A stretch of 64,000 bases of DNA from JAFGRU01 sp963665915 (GTDB taxonomy: Bacteria > Desulfobacterota > Desulfuromonadia > Desulfuromonadales > JAAYDE01). Location of the stretch: contig CAXXSG010000001.1 in assembly GCA_963665915.2 (NCBI GenBank), positions 62,001 through 126,000 on the forward strand, in the 5' to 3' direction. Below are positions 54,018 to 63,282 of the stretch, piece after piece. Both the position numbers and the translations under genes were made by a program. Each line of letters opens with the position of its first letter. Within the stretch, counting starts at the first letter, position 1. The notes beneath the pieces are model-generated. The model searched no databases, was not told where the DNA came from, and saw only the letters and a list, made by a program, of their open reading frames with translations.

Positions 54018-54342
54018 AACATGAATCCTTTCAACAACTTGAATGATGAACGTAGCCCCTGACAATAAAGGGGAAAATTAAATCCCTCTCTATTGTACCT
54101 CTCCAGACAAAGCAGACAAGGGGAAATCCTCAACGTACAGCTTGATACCCAGGACCTTCCCACCAAAAATGAGACCGGTTTCCTACCGGCCAGGAAAAAG
54201 AGTTAGCCAATTTAACGGACGAGTGGCTCTCCGATGTCCCGATTTGAAATACTTCCATTCTATTGTATACTAGAAACGTATCATTTAAACGCACAACCCT
54301 TTATTGTTATGGAGGGTTTGTTAATATTGAAAGGAGTGTTCA

Positions 54343-54591
54343 ATGCTTTCCAGAGAAGAATATGAAGACAATTTCAAGTCCGAATTGGATGAAATTAAAC
54401 ACCAGATCGAAAAACTGGCCCTCACTCACAGAAACGAAGACCGATTCCTTGATCTGGAGGGAAAAGAGCAAAAAGCACGCTTGAAACTGCGGGAGCTCAG
54501 GTCCTCTTCATTGGAGACCTGGATGGACATCAGACCGGAACTGGAAAAAGTCTACGATGACCTGAATACGTCCATTTCCAGTTTCCATTGA
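54343..54591 (+). CDS. Small coiled-coil protein
   Basis: The 82-residue protein is predicted to be one long charged helix or helical hairpin (YEDNFKSELDEIKHQIEKLA, then LEGKEQKARLKLRELRSSS). It has a good ribosome site (AAAGGAG) and two hairpins behind it, so it is a real single-gene unit. I do not know the function. Confidence 0.75.
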   Translation: MLSREEYEDNFKSELDEIKHQIEKLALTHRNEDRFLDLEGKEQKARLKLRELRSSSLETWMDIRPELEKVYDDLNTSISSFH

Positions 54592-54607
54592 AAAGAAAGT
54601 TTTTGTG

Positions 54608-54697
54608 CCACTGGAAATATCTTCCAGTTTTAAGTGTTACAATAATCTAAAAATCAAAATGGGCGGCTTAGATGGAATAAGCTGCCCATTTTTTTCG
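54608..54697 (+). terminator. Two hairpins after the coiled-coil gene
   Basis: CTGGAA-loop-TTCCAG followed by TTTT lies at 54611-54630. A stronger stem, AATGGGCGGCTTA with TAAGCTGCCCATT followed by seven Ts, lies at 54658-54697. Confidence 0.8.
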
Positions 54698-54761
54698 CTT
54701 TCAACCTGTTTCGTAACCGGCAGAAAAATCACATTGTTCCAACGATATTTTCTAGCCCTGT

Positions 54762-54912
54762 TTATTCATGAGGGTTTGGCGCGCAGCCGGCAAGTGTACG
54801 TCAGATCAAGCCAAGCACAGTGACGCGCTCTAAAGGCGTACTTAGAGTAAATCGCAAGGAGCGAGCACGGCTTGAGATAGGGCGTAATTGACGGTTGCAG
54901 CAAAAGTCTTCA
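54762..54912. repeat. Intergenic repeat, family C, copy 1
   Basis: A non-coding element of about 150 bp begins TTATTCATG and contains CCGGCAAGTGTACGTCA, AGCACAGTGACGCGC, AGGCGTACT and GAGCACGGC. The same blocks in the same order are found at 56876-57040. Confidence 0.7.
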
Positions 54913-54931
54913 TGAAGAATCCGGGCTGGGT

Positions 54932-55390
54932 TCAGTCGGTCACTGAAAGAATATGCCTGTAATTGACATAAACCACATGATTCGCCTGAAACAGTGGGAA
55001 AAATTTCAAATCTTGGTTGAAAAAATCCTTCGGTCGACAGCAGTCGTTGGGAAGGTTGATGTAAATTTCCCCCTCAAGCGGCTCTTGGTTATAGGTTTTA
55101 ATCCTGACGGGGGTGTTATTCCCCATAACCAGCCACTCATCCGTTTCAATCTGCCGTTCGGTCTGAACCGAAACGATATGGTCCAGATTAAGCAAGGTCA
55201 CCGAAGCGCCTGGAGTCGTTTTAACCGGGATGAAAAAATTTTCCTCGTCATTCAGCAACTCGCCAAGCCGCTGCACACTGTCATGACTCTGGGTATAAAG
55301 ACGAAGAAACACATCGCCTTTGATTTGACTGCCATCCGTAAGGGTAAAAACGACAGTCCGCGATAATTTCTGGATTTTCGGTCCGCTCAT
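54932..55390 (-). CDS. Uncharacterised protein next to PilT-like ATPase
   Basis: The 152-residue soluble protein starts with FTLTDGSQIKGDVFLRL and contains two similar beta-rich halves, each ending in a segment such as LNLDHIVSVQTERQ and YVNYRHILSVTD. It overlaps the PilT-like gene by 4 bp, so it is probably translated with it and may work with the motor. I recognise no defined function. Confidence 0.7.
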   Translation of the reverse strand: MSGPKIQKLSRTVVFTLTDGSQIKGDVFLRLYTQSHDSVQRLGELLNDEENFFIPVKTTPGASVTLLNLDHIVSVQTERQIETDEWLVMGNNTPVRIKTYNQEPLEGEIYINLPNDCCRPKDFFNQDLKFFPLFQANHVVYVNYRHILSVTD

Positions 55391-56454
55391 GATACGCTCA
55401 CCTTTGCGTTTGACGGGAAAAGATTTTTATTACCCGCATATTTTCGAGCTTCCTCCGCACTTATCCTCTTGTCCTTGAACAATCTCTGAATTGCCTGGTC
55501 CATCAACTGCATTCCCTCCCCTTTCTCCGTTTGGATGATGGAAGGGAACTGAAACGTTTTCCCCTCCCGGATCAGGTTGGAAACAGCCGGATTGACAGTC
55601 AGAATCTCTAAAGCCGCGCAGCGTTTCCCATCAACCGTTTTTAAAAGCTGCTGGGAAATAATCCCCTTGAGGGATTCGCTCAGCATAGCACGAATCTGCT
55701 CCTGTTGATGGGTGGGAAATACATTGATAATACGGTCGATCGATTTAGCTGCACTGTTGGTGTTCAGGACGCCGAAAACGAGATGACCGGTTTCCGCCGC
55801 CGTTATGGCCAGCTTGATAGTTTCCGGATCACCCATTTCTCCGACAAAAATGATATCCGGATCTTCCCGCAAAGCCGACTTCAAAGCTGCCTCAAAGGAA
55901 AGGGTATGCCGCCCCACCTCTCTCTGATTGACAAGACTTTTCCGGCTGACATGAACAAACTCCACCGGGTCCTCAATGGTCAGAATGTGGTCATTGCGGG
56001 TTTTGTTGATATGGTCGATCATAGCCGCCAGGGTGGTCGTTTTTCCGCTCCCCGCCGGCCCGGTGACGATCACGAGCCCACGGCTCAACTGGGCGAAGTT
56101 CAACACGCTTTCCGGAAGCCCCAACTCCGCAACGGTCAGGATTCTGGTCGGTATCAGCCGAAAGACGGCACTGATCCCATGGCGGCCGTAAAAAATATTT
56201 GCACGAAATCGAGAGTTTAACTCTTCAACTTCATAAACAAAATCAAAATCCAGGGTCTCTTCAAATGTTTTCCTTTGAGCGTCACCCATAATTTCATAGA
56301 TCAGGGTCTTGCATTCCTCGTGCGAAATTTTATCCTGCGACAGCGCTTTCAGATCACCGGCTTCGCGAAGCAGCGGCGGGTTTCCGGGTGACAAATGGAG
56401 ATCGGAGCCTCCCCTTTCCTGCATAAGCTTAAAAACATCATCAATTTTCGCCAT
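55387..56454 (-). CDS. PilT-like twitching ATPase, variant
   Basis: The 355-residue secretion-type ATPase has Walker A GPAGSGKTTTL, the Asp box ILTIEDPVEFVH, a Walker B region IIFVGEMGDPETIKLA and the C-terminal AVSNLIREGKTFQ motif of pilus retraction ATPases. Two family positions differ: GEMRD is GEMGD, and the HTNSA His-box is NTNSA. It may be a PilT/PilU paralog with altered activity. ATG 56454 with GGAGGGG upstream gives the normal PilT start. Confidence 0.85.
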   Translation of the reverse strand: MAKIDDVFKLMQERGGSDLHLSPGNPPLLREAGDLKALSQDKISHEECKTLIYEIMGDAQRKTFEETLDFDFVYEVEELNSRFRANIFYGRHGISAVFRLIPTRILTVAELGLPESVLNFAQLSRGLVIVTGPAGSGKTTTLAAMIDHINKTRNDHILTIEDPVEFVHVSRKSLVNQREVGRHTLSFEAALKSALREDPDIIFVGEMGDPETIKLAITAAETGHLVFGVLNTNSAAKSIDRIINVFPTHQQEQIRAMLSESLKGIISQQLLKTVDGKRCAALEILTVNPAVSNLIREGKTFQFPSIIQTEKGEGMQLMDQAIQRLFKDKRISAEEARKYAGNKNLFPSNAKVSVS

Positions 56455-56820
56455 ACAAGTTTTCCCCTCCAGACCATATTGAAGACTCGGCGGTTTCCTG
56501 CAGCATTTATCATGCCCTGGAAGCAACAGCAATTCCAACCCCTCTCAACCCTTCAAAAACGCGAAAAAAGAACAGCCCTGCATGAAACTGTCTATTTAAA
56601 AGTCAATTTTCTGTCGTTTCCGTTCACAAGAAGACATGTTTTTCGCTCCCCGGGAAAAACATGCGGGTCTCATCCGGAAGCAAACATAGAGGTTCTTTAT
56701 TAAAGTCTCATTTAAGAAACTCTTACACCCTTTTTATGGTCGCAGAAACGCTACCAAAAAAACGAGCGCTTTTTCCGAAAAAACAATTTAACCATTCCTT
56801 TTCAGGGTGTTAAGACTTGG
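56455..56820. other. Intergenic region upstream of the PilT-like gene
   Basis: No gene is visible. It must contain the promoter of the leftward pilT-like operon, but no strong element stands out. Confidence 0.4.
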
Positions 56821-56838
56821 CTGCTGGATGTGATATTT

Positions 56839-56854
56839 TTGGCACGGCTAATGC
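56839..56854 (+). promoter_or_regulatory. Candidate sigma-54 promoter
   Basis: TTGGCACGGCTAATGC has the -24 GG and -12 GC at the correct spacing and differs from TGGCACG-N4-TTGC at one base. It points to the IscU-Mrp gene about 280 bp downstream, with a repeat element between. This is only a sequence match. Confidence 0.4.
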
Positions 56855-56875
56855 CTTTAGCTTTTTTAACCAGAG

Positions 56876-57040
56876 TTATTCATGTGTCTTTGTCGCGAAA
56901 CCGGCAAGTGTGCGTCAAGTCAGGTCGAGCACAGTGATGCGCGATGCAGGCGTACTGCCAGTACGTCGAAGAGTAAGGAACGAGAACGGCCAGGAAGCTT
57001 TCGGACGTGGAGAATCGTCGCCTGAGGCAGTCGCAAAAAA
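56876..57040. repeat. Intergenic repeat, family C, copy 2
   Basis: This element shares the blocks TTATTCATG, CCGGCAAGTGTGCGTCA, AGCACAGTGATGCGC, AGGCGTACT and GAGAACGGC with 54762-54912, and has a small extra palindrome (GTACTGCCAGTAC). It is non-coding. Confidence 0.7.
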
Positions 57041-57135
57041 GTTGAAACTGGTGGGCAAATAAAAACCCTGAATTCACAGTTTCGAGATCTTGATAAATAC
57101 ATGGAAATAAAATCACGCCGTAGAGGAGATGTTAA

Positions 57136-58437
57136 ATGGACTATAATAATCTTGATAATTTTTCTCAAATTGCCCGGGATCATGCGGAGAATCCGCGCAA
57201 TTACGGAGCACTTGGAGTTTTCGACAGTCACGCTCGCATAACGGGACCCTGCGGAGACAGCATGGATTTCTGGTTGGCAGTCCGGAACGGACAGGTGGAA
57301 CGAGCTTCTTTCGTCACCGACGGTTGCGGCCCTTCCCTGGCTAGCGGAAGCATGGCAACCAGCCTGGCGCGAGGGAAGTATGTCGGGGACGTGATGAGAA
57401 TCGGGCAACGGGATATCTTCGACGCGCTAGGTGGTTTACCGCCCGGTGCCGAACATTGTCCCCTGCTGGCGTCCAATACTCTAAAAGCCGCCTGTGAAAA
57501 TTATCTTGGGATTCCGCCCCGATCCCCGGAAGACAAGACGAAGGATGAAAGCTTGGGAAACCCCGGACACGCCACGTTGGGACGCAAACCGAAAGAGAGT
57601 GGAGAGCAATTTGAAGAGCAACAAAAACTCCAGTCCCGACTTTGCCGCATTCGCCATAAAGTGGTTGTCCTTTCGGGCAAAGGGGGAGTCGGGAAAAGCA
57701 CCGTTGCCGTAAACCTTGCAACCTCCCTCGCCATTGCCGGCAACCGGGTGGGTTTGCTTGATGTCGACATTCATGGGCCGAGCGTCCCGACCATGCTGGG
57801 GCTTGAACAGGAAAGGGTTGTCGGTAACGAGGACGCCTTGTTTCCCGTTGTCCTGGAAGGCCTGAAAGTTATGTCCCTGGGTTTTCTGTTGGCCAGCCAG
57901 GACGATGCCGTCATCTGGCGCGGTCCCAAAAAGATGGGGGTGATCAAACAGTTTCTCAGCGATGTTGAGTGGGGGGATTTGGATTATTTGATCATCGATT
58001 CCCCGCCGGGAACCGGAGATGAACCGCTCTCTGTTTGTCAACTGATCGGCAACCTGGACGGTGCGGTTGTCGTTACCACCCCCCAGAAAGTAGCTGCGGT
58101 GGATGTGCGCAAATCGATTACTTTTTGCCGCAAACTGGAATTGCCGATAATTGGCCTGGTCGAAAACATGAACGGATTCACCTGCCCTAAATGCGGTGAA
58201 GTGACGCAAATTCTGTCTTCCGGTGGGGGCAGACAAATGGCCAAGGATATGGGGGTAACGTTCCTGGGTGCGATTCCCATCGACCCCAGAATCGCCGAGG
58301 CGGGCGACAAAGGTAAAGCCTTTGTCCAGCATTTTGCGGCAACACCCACGGCCAAACTCATGCAGGATATCATTCAGCCAATCATGGCACTGGATGAATC
58401 AGCGCCCCGGAAAAACTCTTCGCAAGCCACCATATAA
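57136..58437 (+). CDS. IscU-like scaffold fused to Mrp/ApbC P-loop iron-sulfur carrier
   Basis: The 433-residue protein joins two iron-sulfur assembly modules. Residues 1-125 are NifU/IscU-like, with the three cluster cysteines in GPCGDSMDF, TDGCGPSLASG and EHCPLLAS. Residues about 170-415 are an Mrp/NBP35-type ATPase with the deviant Walker A VVLSGKGGVGKSTVAV, DVDIHGPSVPTMLG, DSPPGTGDEPLS and the bridging CxxC in GFTCPKCGE. It should build and transfer [4Fe-4S] clusters. Separate genes are usual, so the fusion points to direct handover. A strong terminator follows. Confidence 0.93.
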   Translation: MDYNNLDNFSQIARDHAENPRNYGALGVFDSHARITGPCGDSMDFWLAVRNGQVERASFVTDGCGPSLASGSMATSLARGKYVGDVMRIGQRDIFDALGGLPPGAEHCPLLASNTLKAACENYLGIPPRSPEDKTKDESLGNPGHATLGRKPKESGEQFEEQQKLQSRLCRIRHKVVVLSGKGGVGKSTVAVNLATSLAIAGNRVGLLDVDIHGPSVPTMLGLEQERVVGNEDALFPVVLEGLKVMSLGFLLASQDDAVIWRGPKKMGVIKQFLSDVEWGDLDYLIIDSPPGTGDEPLSVCQLIGNLDGAVVVTTPQKVAAVDVRKSITFCRKLELPIIGLVENMNGFTCPKCGEVTQILSSGGGRQMAKDMGVTFLGAIPIDPRIAEAGDKGKAFVQHFAATPTAKLMQDIIQPIMALDESAPRKNSSQATI

Positions 58438-58468
58438 ACCGACAACAGCTCAAAGTTCTGAAAAATCA

Positions 58469-58499
58469 AAAAGGGCTCCCTCGGGAGGGAGCCCTTTTT
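58469..58499. terminator. Bidirectional terminator
   Basis: AAAGGGCTCCCT and AGGGAGCCCTTT form a perfect stem with a four-base loop and T-runs both ways. It lies between the convergent IscU-Mrp gene and the secreted repeat protein. Confidence 0.93.
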
Positions 58500-58530
58500 G
58501 ATTTCGAATGGTGCTAGAGTGTACCGAATA

Positions 58531-59397
58531 TCAGGGACAAATAATCACGTCATGTACGGTCTCGTTGCTTTTCCCCGCGTTGACTTTGATAATACCATGT
58601 TTAGTCTGAGTCACAGAGCTGGCAAACATAAACACTTTGTTGTTAGGGAAGATTTTAAAACTATTGCTGCTGAGAATACCCTGCGGCGAAACCGTAACCA
58701 CGTGGGTCGCCTTGGCGGTATTGGAGAAAACAACTTTCCCCTCGGATTTAATATAGGTTGTGCCGCTATGGATTCCGGCGGCATTCAGAAGAATGATAAC
58801 CTTGCCGGCAGCTTTATCACATTGTCCCGAAGCAAGCGGTGAGGCTAAGCTTCCCCCTGACAGGGCAGCATCAGGCATAAGGTCGCTGGGAGCAGGCAAG
58901 TCATTCTGCAGGTCTACGTCAGGATCTTGTCCGGGGCCGGGTTCATCCTTTTCGAGTTGCTCCTGGTCGATCAGGCCATCGTTTTCCTGGTACGGCTCAG
59001 GTTCATTGGGCATCTGCTGCTCCTGGTCATATTCCCCTTCATTTTCCTGATAAGGTTCAAGCTGCTCCTGGCCATATTCCCCTTCATTTTCCTGATAAGG
59101 TTCAAGCTGCTCCTGGCCATATTCCCCTTCGTTTTCCTGATAAGGTTCAAGCTGCTCCTGGCCATAATCTCCCCCGTTTTCCTGATAAGGTTCAGGCTGC
59201 TCCTGGTCATACTCCCCTTCATTTTCCTGATAGGGTTCAGATTCATAGCCTTCAGATTGCGCCTGATCGTACTCCTGGCTGTCTTCATTTTGTGCGAGAA
59301 GGGATATTCCCAGCTCTGCTGCAAAGGCCTGGTTGCCTGTCAAGGGGACTATTCCCATGAGGAAAAAGAAAATACTGAAAATCACGGCATTTTTCAT
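58531..59397 (-). CDS. Secreted acidic tandem-repeat protein
   Basis: The 288-residue protein has a signal peptide ending near NQAFAAE, then a repeat region of six EPYQEN units, mostly spaced as EPYQENEGEYGQEQL (15 residues, 45 bp). A Pro/Asp-rich linker and a C-terminal beta-rich domain of about 95 residues follow (KATHVVTVSPQGILSSN, TKHGIIKVNAGK). The end domain has the feel of a cupredoxin-like fold, but copper ligands are not clear. ATG 59397 with AAGGAT upstream is the likely start. It is the last gene of the rightmost minus-strand cluster. Confidence 0.75.
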   Translation of the reverse strand: MKNAVIFSIFFFLMGIVPLTGNQAFAAELGISLLAQNEDSQEYDQAQSEGYESEPYQENEGEYDQEQPEPYQENGGDYGQEQLEPYQENEGEYGQEQLEPYQENEGEYGQEQLEPYQENEGEYDQEQQMPNEPEPYQENDGLIDQEQLEKDEPGPGQDPDVDLQNDLPAPSDLMPDAALSGGSLASPLASGQCDKAAGKVIILLNAAGIHSGTTYIKSEGKVVFSNTAKATHVVTVSPQGILSSNSFKIFPNNKVFMFASSVTQTKHGIIKVNAGKSNETVHDVIICP

Positions 59398-59500
59398 GGT
59401 TGAAATCCTTTTCATGGTTTCGCGAAAATGTTGTTAAAAACGGCGGATGGCCGATAAATGAAACATCTTTCAATTTATCCGAAAGCTCAGCTTAGGATTC

Positions 59501-61468
59501 TCATAAAAAATCCTTCAGTTTATTGAGAATATTTTCAGTCGGCGCACAATAGATGTAGGCACCATCCAGAGAACGCCAGCTTTTATCGGCCATCTTGCCG
59601 AGTTTCTTGTGATGATAAATAAGGCGGTACTGGATTTTGTCGCTATTCGTATCCCGGTAAATCACTTTGTTAACAAGAGGCTCACCGCCTGACGGTGATA
59701 AGGCCAAGCCTTTCTTGTCGGTGTAGGTTTTGCCGAAACGCTTGTAGCGTAATTCCACGCTCACACGGGCAACCCCCATCTCCTCCAGTTCCTCAAGATC
59801 GGCCTCGGCTTCCACCACCAGAGGGACCACCGGAGCGGACAGGGTGACAGCCATGAGTTCGCCCTCCTGCCAGCGCGGCTCTTTTGGATAGAGATGTCCG
59901 CCTCGCAGGCTCCACTGGGTGGCATATTCAAAGTTCTGGGCATCGTCCCCCATGCGGGCGAAGGTCAGGGTCGCGGTCTGGCCGCTGCTTTCCAGGTATT
60001 TGCGGTCGATGGTCAGCTCGTCAATGAAAGGGCGCTGATCCTTGCGCGGCACCCTCACCTGAACGGTGGCGTAATTGACCATCTCCTTGAAGATGTCATA
60101 GGCCTCGTTGTCAATGACAAAACGCATCTCACGGCGCTGGAAGAAAGGATCGTCAAGGTTAACCTCGGTCACCAGCTTGGGGTTGTCCTTGAACTCCGCA
60201 TACCAGGCGCCGACGTTGCCGGTCATGGTGTGATGCTCATAGCGGGCCATGACCTTTTTCAGGTTAAGCACCTGCTTCGACTTGCGCTTGATTTCCTTGC
60301 GCTGAAAAACAGTATAGGAATACTTCTTGGCTTTGGCCGCTTCCTTGCGCCGCGCCGCTTCGGCCTCCTTGTCCATCTCGCCGTCTTCTCCGGTCAGTTC
60401 CTCATCTGTCGGCTCGCCAAGGCGCTTCTGCATGTCAAAAAAGGATTCGAGGACAATCTTGTGCAATCCGCTCTCGACGATCTCCTTGTCCCCATCCGGC
60501 ACATGCTGGACATAGTCGAAGGTGACCACACCACTTTCCTGGAGATAGTCGAGGGCTCTGGTCTGCTCCTCTTCCGTCAGTGTCGTGCTCTTTTTCGTGC
60601 TGATGTTGTACATATTGTACCACTTGGGGTTCCAGTAACGCTTGGAGGTGGTTTTCTTTTCCCGCTCGTGAGAGTACTCGCTCTCCATCTCATGATACTT
60701 GTCATAGTCGATGATTACCTTGACATCGTAAGCCGGCAGCTTGACCACGTATTTGAGGTCGAAAGCAACAGACACCTGAGTGGTCGGCTGCTCGAAACTC
60801 TTGGCCAGCAGGGTCGCGCCATAGGCGTCGAGACGCGCCGCCACGGCCACCTGCTGCCCCTCCATGACCGGGGCCTTGCCGCTGGTGATCAAAGTCGAGG
60901 TAAACCCTTTGTCGCCAAGGATGGCGGAAACCACGTTGAAACTGTTCCCCTCGGCACCGACTTCGAGGGGCACCGCGCCCTTGAGCTTGGAACCCTTGAC
61001 CTCTTTTTTTAGATTTTTTTTCAACTCATTGAGCTGTTTCTGGGTCAGGCCGTACTCCACCATAAAGTGGAGAACCGCCCCTTCGACGCCGCCGTCGGCC
61101 TTGCTCTTGTCGGTGACAAAACGGATCAAGGAAAAGCGGGGCATCCCGTCGGGATGCAGGGCGATATGAGGGTTGGTCGGAAGATAATAATAATTCTTGC
61201 TGGTTTTTGTCGGATCGTTGGTGGCGGTCGGGAAACAGCGAACCGTTGTCCCGTCCTTGAGTTTGATGTCGACGTGACGGCCGTACTGGATGCCGCCGAC
61301 CTCCTTGACCGCACTGGCCGAGGGAATGGTAAGCGCCGACTGCAACTGCAGAGGTTTGAACTGACGCACATGCTGGAGTTGAGCCCCTTTTACGGTTTTT
61401 GCCCATAGCGGTGAAGCCAGGACCAGCGCCGTCAGAACTATCAATCCTGTTATCAGAAGACGTTTCAT
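59501..61468 (-). CDS. Secreted protein of unknown family, paralog 1
   Basis: The 655-residue protein has a signal peptide ending near SPLWAKT. An N-terminal domain contains YYYLPTNPHIALHPDG and SLIRFV, a second has ILGDKGFTSTLITSGKAPV, a charged middle part follows, and the C-terminal half contains WYAEFKDNPKLVTEVNLDDP. The same landmarks occur in the next two genes in the same order. I know no function. The inserted Lys/Glu-rich segment at about 330-400 is absent from paralog 2. Confidence 0.8.
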   Translation of the reverse strand: MKRLLITGLIVLTALVLASPLWAKTVKGAQLQHVRQFKPLQLQSALTIPSASAVKEVGGIQYGRHVDIKLKDGTTVRCFPTATNDPTKTSKNYYYLPTNPHIALHPDGMPRFSLIRFVTDKSKADGGVEGAVLHFMVEYGLTQKQLNELKKNLKKEVKGSKLKGAVPLEVGAEGNSFNVVSAILGDKGFTSTLITSGKAPVMEGQQVAVAARLDAYGATLLAKSFEQPTTQVSVAFDLKYVVKLPAYDVKVIIDYDKYHEMESEYSHEREKKTTSKRYWNPKWYNMYNISTKKSTTLTEEEQTRALDYLQESGVVTFDYVQHVPDGDKEIVESGLHKIVLESFFDMQKRLGEPTDEELTGEDGEMDKEAEAARRKEAAKAKKYSYTVFQRKEIKRKSKQVLNLKKVMARYEHHTMTGNVGAWYAEFKDNPKLVTEVNLDDPFFQRREMRFVIDNEAYDIFKEMVNYATVQVRVPRKDQRPFIDELTIDRKYLESSGQTATLTFARMGDDAQNFEYATQWSLRGGHLYPKEPRWQEGELMAVTLSAPVVPLVVEAEADLEELEEMGVARVSVELRYKRFGKTYTDKKGLALSPSGGEPLVNKVIYRDTNSDKIQYRLIYHHKKLGKMADKSWRSLDGAYIYCAPTENILNKLKDFL

Positions 61469-61516
61469 TCTTAAAATCCCTCCTTGGTTTCATTTTCCGA
61501 CATAAAAATTTCTTTT

Positions 61517-63280
61517 TTATTGAGATGGTGCGAGCACGAGGTACGTATCCTCAAGGGGTTTCCACTCGCCTTTGACCGCCTCGCCACTGGCGGGATACCA
61601 GTTGACCCGATACTCAACCTTGGACCGGGGATCATGGAAAACCACCGAAGTGGTAACCGACTCGGCATCGGTGGATCGCATCACCGCCAGACGCTGTTTC
61701 TTCTCCTTGTCGAAAATTTTGTAACGGACCTCAAGCATGGCGCTACGCATTCCGGCATCCTCGAACAGGAAACGGTCGGCGTCGACCTCCAGATCGAGCC
61801 GGGTCAATGGTGGCGCGATGGTGACGATAGGATCGCTGCTCTGAAGCCAGGAGGTTGCATCCTTGGGGTCGCTGATAGTATGGCGGCCCTGGATACTCCA
61901 GGTGGTGCGGTAATCGTAATCGAGCCAACCGGCGTCCTTCTGACCCAGACGGGCGTAGCGCCAGGATTTGCTGAGGCGCCCTTCGCGAATGTCCTCGCGG
62001 GTAAAAATCAGCTCGCCGGTGGCGTCGGCGTGCCCCGGATAAGCCTTGCGGATCGCCACCCCGGCAAAGTTCATCATTTTCTGAAATACGTCGCTGTAAT
62101 CCCCGTCAATGCGGAAATAGACATCGCGTTTCTGAAAAGCCGGGTCCGCCAGATTGACGACCCGGAACATGTCTGGATTATCCTTGAATTCCTCATAAAG
62201 GCCTGAAATATTCCCGGCGGTGTCGACCGCGACCTTTATGACCGAACGCCGCGTGAGGTTGATGTTGAACACGGCGCGCTGGATATCCTCACGTTTTTTG
62301 ATCACGTACTGATTGTCGGTGTAATATTTCTGATTGCCGCTACCGGTGAAAAGCGTGGACAGCCAACCCTTTTTCTGACGCCCTTTGATCTGGCCCGATT
62401 CAACTACTTTCTCTTTTTCAGGCAGAGCGGTGAAACCGGTTTTCTGATCAAATATGATCTCGGTCAACTTGCCGGCACAAAGATCGACCAAGGACTGCAT
62501 CGCTTTATTGGCGGATTCTTCGGGCAAGCGGTCGAGAATATCGATCTTGATGACGCCGTCGCGGACCAGTTCGTCGGTAATATCCCGAATCTGGCGTTTG
62601 GTGTAATCCTCCTGCTTGTTCTGGACTTTGGAGTAGTGTTCGTAAACGGTGGAAATATCAGCCTGAATTTTCGCCTCAAAGCTCGGCAGGACAGCCTCGT
62701 AATAGGTCCGAAGCGCCACCGACACATCCGAAGTCGGCTTGGTGAGCGACTCCCAGAGAAGCGTCGCCCCATGCGGGGTCAGGGTCGCGGCCACGGCCGC
62801 CTTGGATCCGGGGGTCACGGGGGCCCGTCCGCTGGAAATCAGGCTGCGGGTAAATCCCTTGTCCGAAAGAGTTCCGGAAATGACGGAGAAACTCCCCTCG
62901 CTCTCCTGATGGAGAGGGACCGGGCCGCGCAGCTTGGCGCCCGACTGCTCCTTTTTGAGCGCAGCCTTGAGTTCATCCAATTCATCCGGCGGCAGACTGA
63001 AGGTGATCAGCATATGCATAAGCCCGCCACTGGTCTCTCCTTTGGGATCGATGAATTTGACCAGCGAGATTTCCGCTCCGCCGTCGCTACGGGTCGAAAC
63101 CCTCGGCGCGGGCGGAAGATAATAGTAGATCTTCGGATCCTTGGCATCCTGGAGCAGAAGGATGCCGTTGACCTCAAGCTGGCCGGATTCATAATTGACC
63201 AGCGCCCAGGCCGAATTAAAACCGGTGGCCAGAAGCAGACCGGTCAGGACCAAGCCGATAAACAGATAACGCTTGCGCAT
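61517..63280 (-). CDS. Secreted protein of unknown family, paralog 2
   Basis: The 587-residue protein has a signal peptide (ending near NSAWALV) and the shared landmarks IYYYLPPAPRVSTRSDG, ISLVKFIDPKG, TLSDKGFTRSLISSGRAPV, LYEEFKDNPDMFRVVNLADP and a closing VEYRVNWYPASG region. It starts two bases after the third paralog and ends 48 bp before the first, with strong ribosome sites at both junctions, so the three form an operon. Confidence 0.8.
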   Translation of the reverse strand: MRKRYLFIGLVLTGLLLATGFNSAWALVNYESGQLEVNGILLLQDAKDPKIYYYLPPAPRVSTRSDGGAEISLVKFIDPKGETSGGLMHMLITFSLPPDELDELKAALKKEQSGAKLRGPVPLHQESEGSFSVISGTLSDKGFTRSLISSGRAPVTPGSKAAVAATLTPHGATLLWESLTKPTSDVSVALRTYYEAVLPSFEAKIQADISTVYEHYSKVQNKQEDYTKRQIRDITDELVRDGVIKIDILDRLPEESANKAMQSLVDLCAGKLTEIIFDQKTGFTALPEKEKVVESGQIKGRQKKGWLSTLFTGSGNQKYYTDNQYVIKKREDIQRAVFNINLTRRSVIKVAVDTAGNISGLYEEFKDNPDMFRVVNLADPAFQKRDVYFRIDGDYSDVFQKMMNFAGVAIRKAYPGHADATGELIFTREDIREGRLSKSWRYARLGQKDAGWLDYDYRTTWSIQGRHTISDPKDATSWLQSSDPIVTIAPPLTRLDLEVDADRFLFEDAGMRSAMLEVRYKIFDKEKKQRLAVMRSTDAESVTTSVVFHDPRSKVEYRVNWYPASGEAVKGEWKPLEDTYLVLAPSQ

Positions 63281-63282
63281 GA

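Noticed and set aside
57501..58373. Minus-strand frames opposite the IscU-Mrp gene
   Set aside because: These are shadows; the plus-strand protein has all catalytic motifs.
58927..59403. Plus-strand hydrophobic repeat frame
   Set aside because: It is the reverse complement of the EPYQEN repeats; the minus-strand gene has signal peptide and ribosome site.
59894..61012. 372-codon plus-strand frame
   Set aside because: It is antisense to secreted paralog 1, whose landmarks are conserved in its neighbours.
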